In this document: positions 5,369 through 5,671 of the stretch, one piece after another
Position numbering within the stretch: the stretch's first letter is position 1
Layout of the letters: every line of letters begins with the position of its first letter
DNA from: an uncultured Lachnospiraceae bacterium
GTDB taxonomy: Bacteria > Bacillota > Clostridia > Lachnospirales > Lachnospiraceae
DNA: 5,671 nucleotides
Assembly: GCA_902489645.1 (NCBI GenBank)
Contig: CABUAW010000097.1
Coordinates: 1-5,671 of the forward strand
Direction of reading: 5' to 3'
The notes under the pieces: model-generated
What the model saw: the letters and a program-made list of their open reading frames with translations, nothing else
Databases searched by the model: none
What the model was told of the DNA's origin: nothing
Program-made: the position numbers and the translations under genes

Positions 5369-5671
5369 CCAAGTCTGTCTGTAAGCCGAGTTATGTTAAA
5401 AATGGTCATCTATCTCGACTTCCTGTTGCCAGGAAGCTCCAGCGACCTACCCTGAGACACGACGGGCCGCCGTATCGTCTCATGTGCGGTCTTGCTTCGG
5501 ATGGGGTTTACATGGCTCCCTCTGTTACCAGAAGGACGGTGGGCTCTTACCCCGCCTTTCCACCCTTGCCGGCCAGGGGCCGGCGGTTTATTTCTGTTGC
5601 ACTTTCCTTAGAGTCGCCTCCACCGGACGTTATCCGGCATCCTGCCCTGTGAAGCTCGGACTTTCCTCACC
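5369..5671 (-). ncRNA. rnpB: RNase P RNA, bacterial type A, 5' end outside the window
   Basis: This is the catalytic RNA of RNase P, which removes 5' leaders from precursor tRNAs. The minus strand starts with GGTGAGGAAAGTCCGAG, the first conserved region. The P4 core helix can be drawn between AAG-T-CCGAG (5663-5655, with the bulged T) and CTCGGCTT (5390-5383); relative to E. coli, one pair has changed on both sides, which supports the fold. Other conserved blocks are GGTAAGAGCCCACCG and GAAGCAAGACC, and GGGTAGG at 5452-5446, which holds the GGU that pairs with the tRNA CCA end. The 3' strand of helix P1 is CAGACAGACTTGG (5381-5369); its partner, with P2 and P3, lies beyond the window edge, so roughly 40-60 bases are missing. 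The presence of the type A-style blocks fits Clostridia outside the Bacillus type-B group. Confidence 0.97.

Noticed and set aside
1..5671. Mobile elements, CRISPR arrays, toxin-antitoxin or defence modules.
   Set aside because: No transposase, integrase, direct-repeat array or small paired genes are visible; gene content and order are those of an ordinary chromosomal housekeeping region.

Overview
The window carries conserved housekeeping genes of a Gram-positive anaerobe of class Clostridia, most probably family Lachnospiraceae. The evidence is the order recA-recX-rny (a recA-to-rny neighbourhood is typical of Firmicutes), an A-type RNase P RNA, a GAAC-N4-GTTC (LexA/Cheo-type) SOS operator, strong AAGGAGG-like ribosome sites, and an Nbp35/Mrp ATPase with a cysteine-rich N-terminus. 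The family is inferred from gene order and protein style; no database was searched.

Every gene lies on the minus strand, so the direction of transcription runs from high to low coordinates. From 5671 down: the 3' part of rnpB (RNase P RNA, its 5' end outside the window) with its own intrinsic terminator; a CPBP-family intramembrane protease; recA, with a near-consensus sigma-A promoter and a perfect LexA box; a perfect 15-bp terminator-like inverted repeat; recX; an intergenic region with a near-consensus promoter and a short structured leader for rny; rny (RNase Y); an intrinsic terminator; an unrecognised 164-residue protein; and the start of an Mrp/Nbp35 P-loop ATPase cut by the window edge, with a strong promoter lying in the 3' end of the preceding gene.

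Functionally, recA and recX form a DNA-repair pair: the SOS-controlled recombinase, then its modulator beyond a probable attenuating terminator. rny and rnpB belong to RNA turnover and tRNA maturation, and the Mrp protein to Fe-S cluster handling. The CPBP protease and the 164-residue protein have no role that can be read from the sequence. No exotic or clearly undescribed system is visible. The more interesting signals are regulatory: an SOS box covering a decoy recA start codon, an attenuator-like hairpin between recA and recX, a rny ribosome site inside a small hairpin, and a promoter overlapping the stop codon of the unknown gene. No tRNA, insertion sequence, CRISPR array or mobile-element signature was seen.
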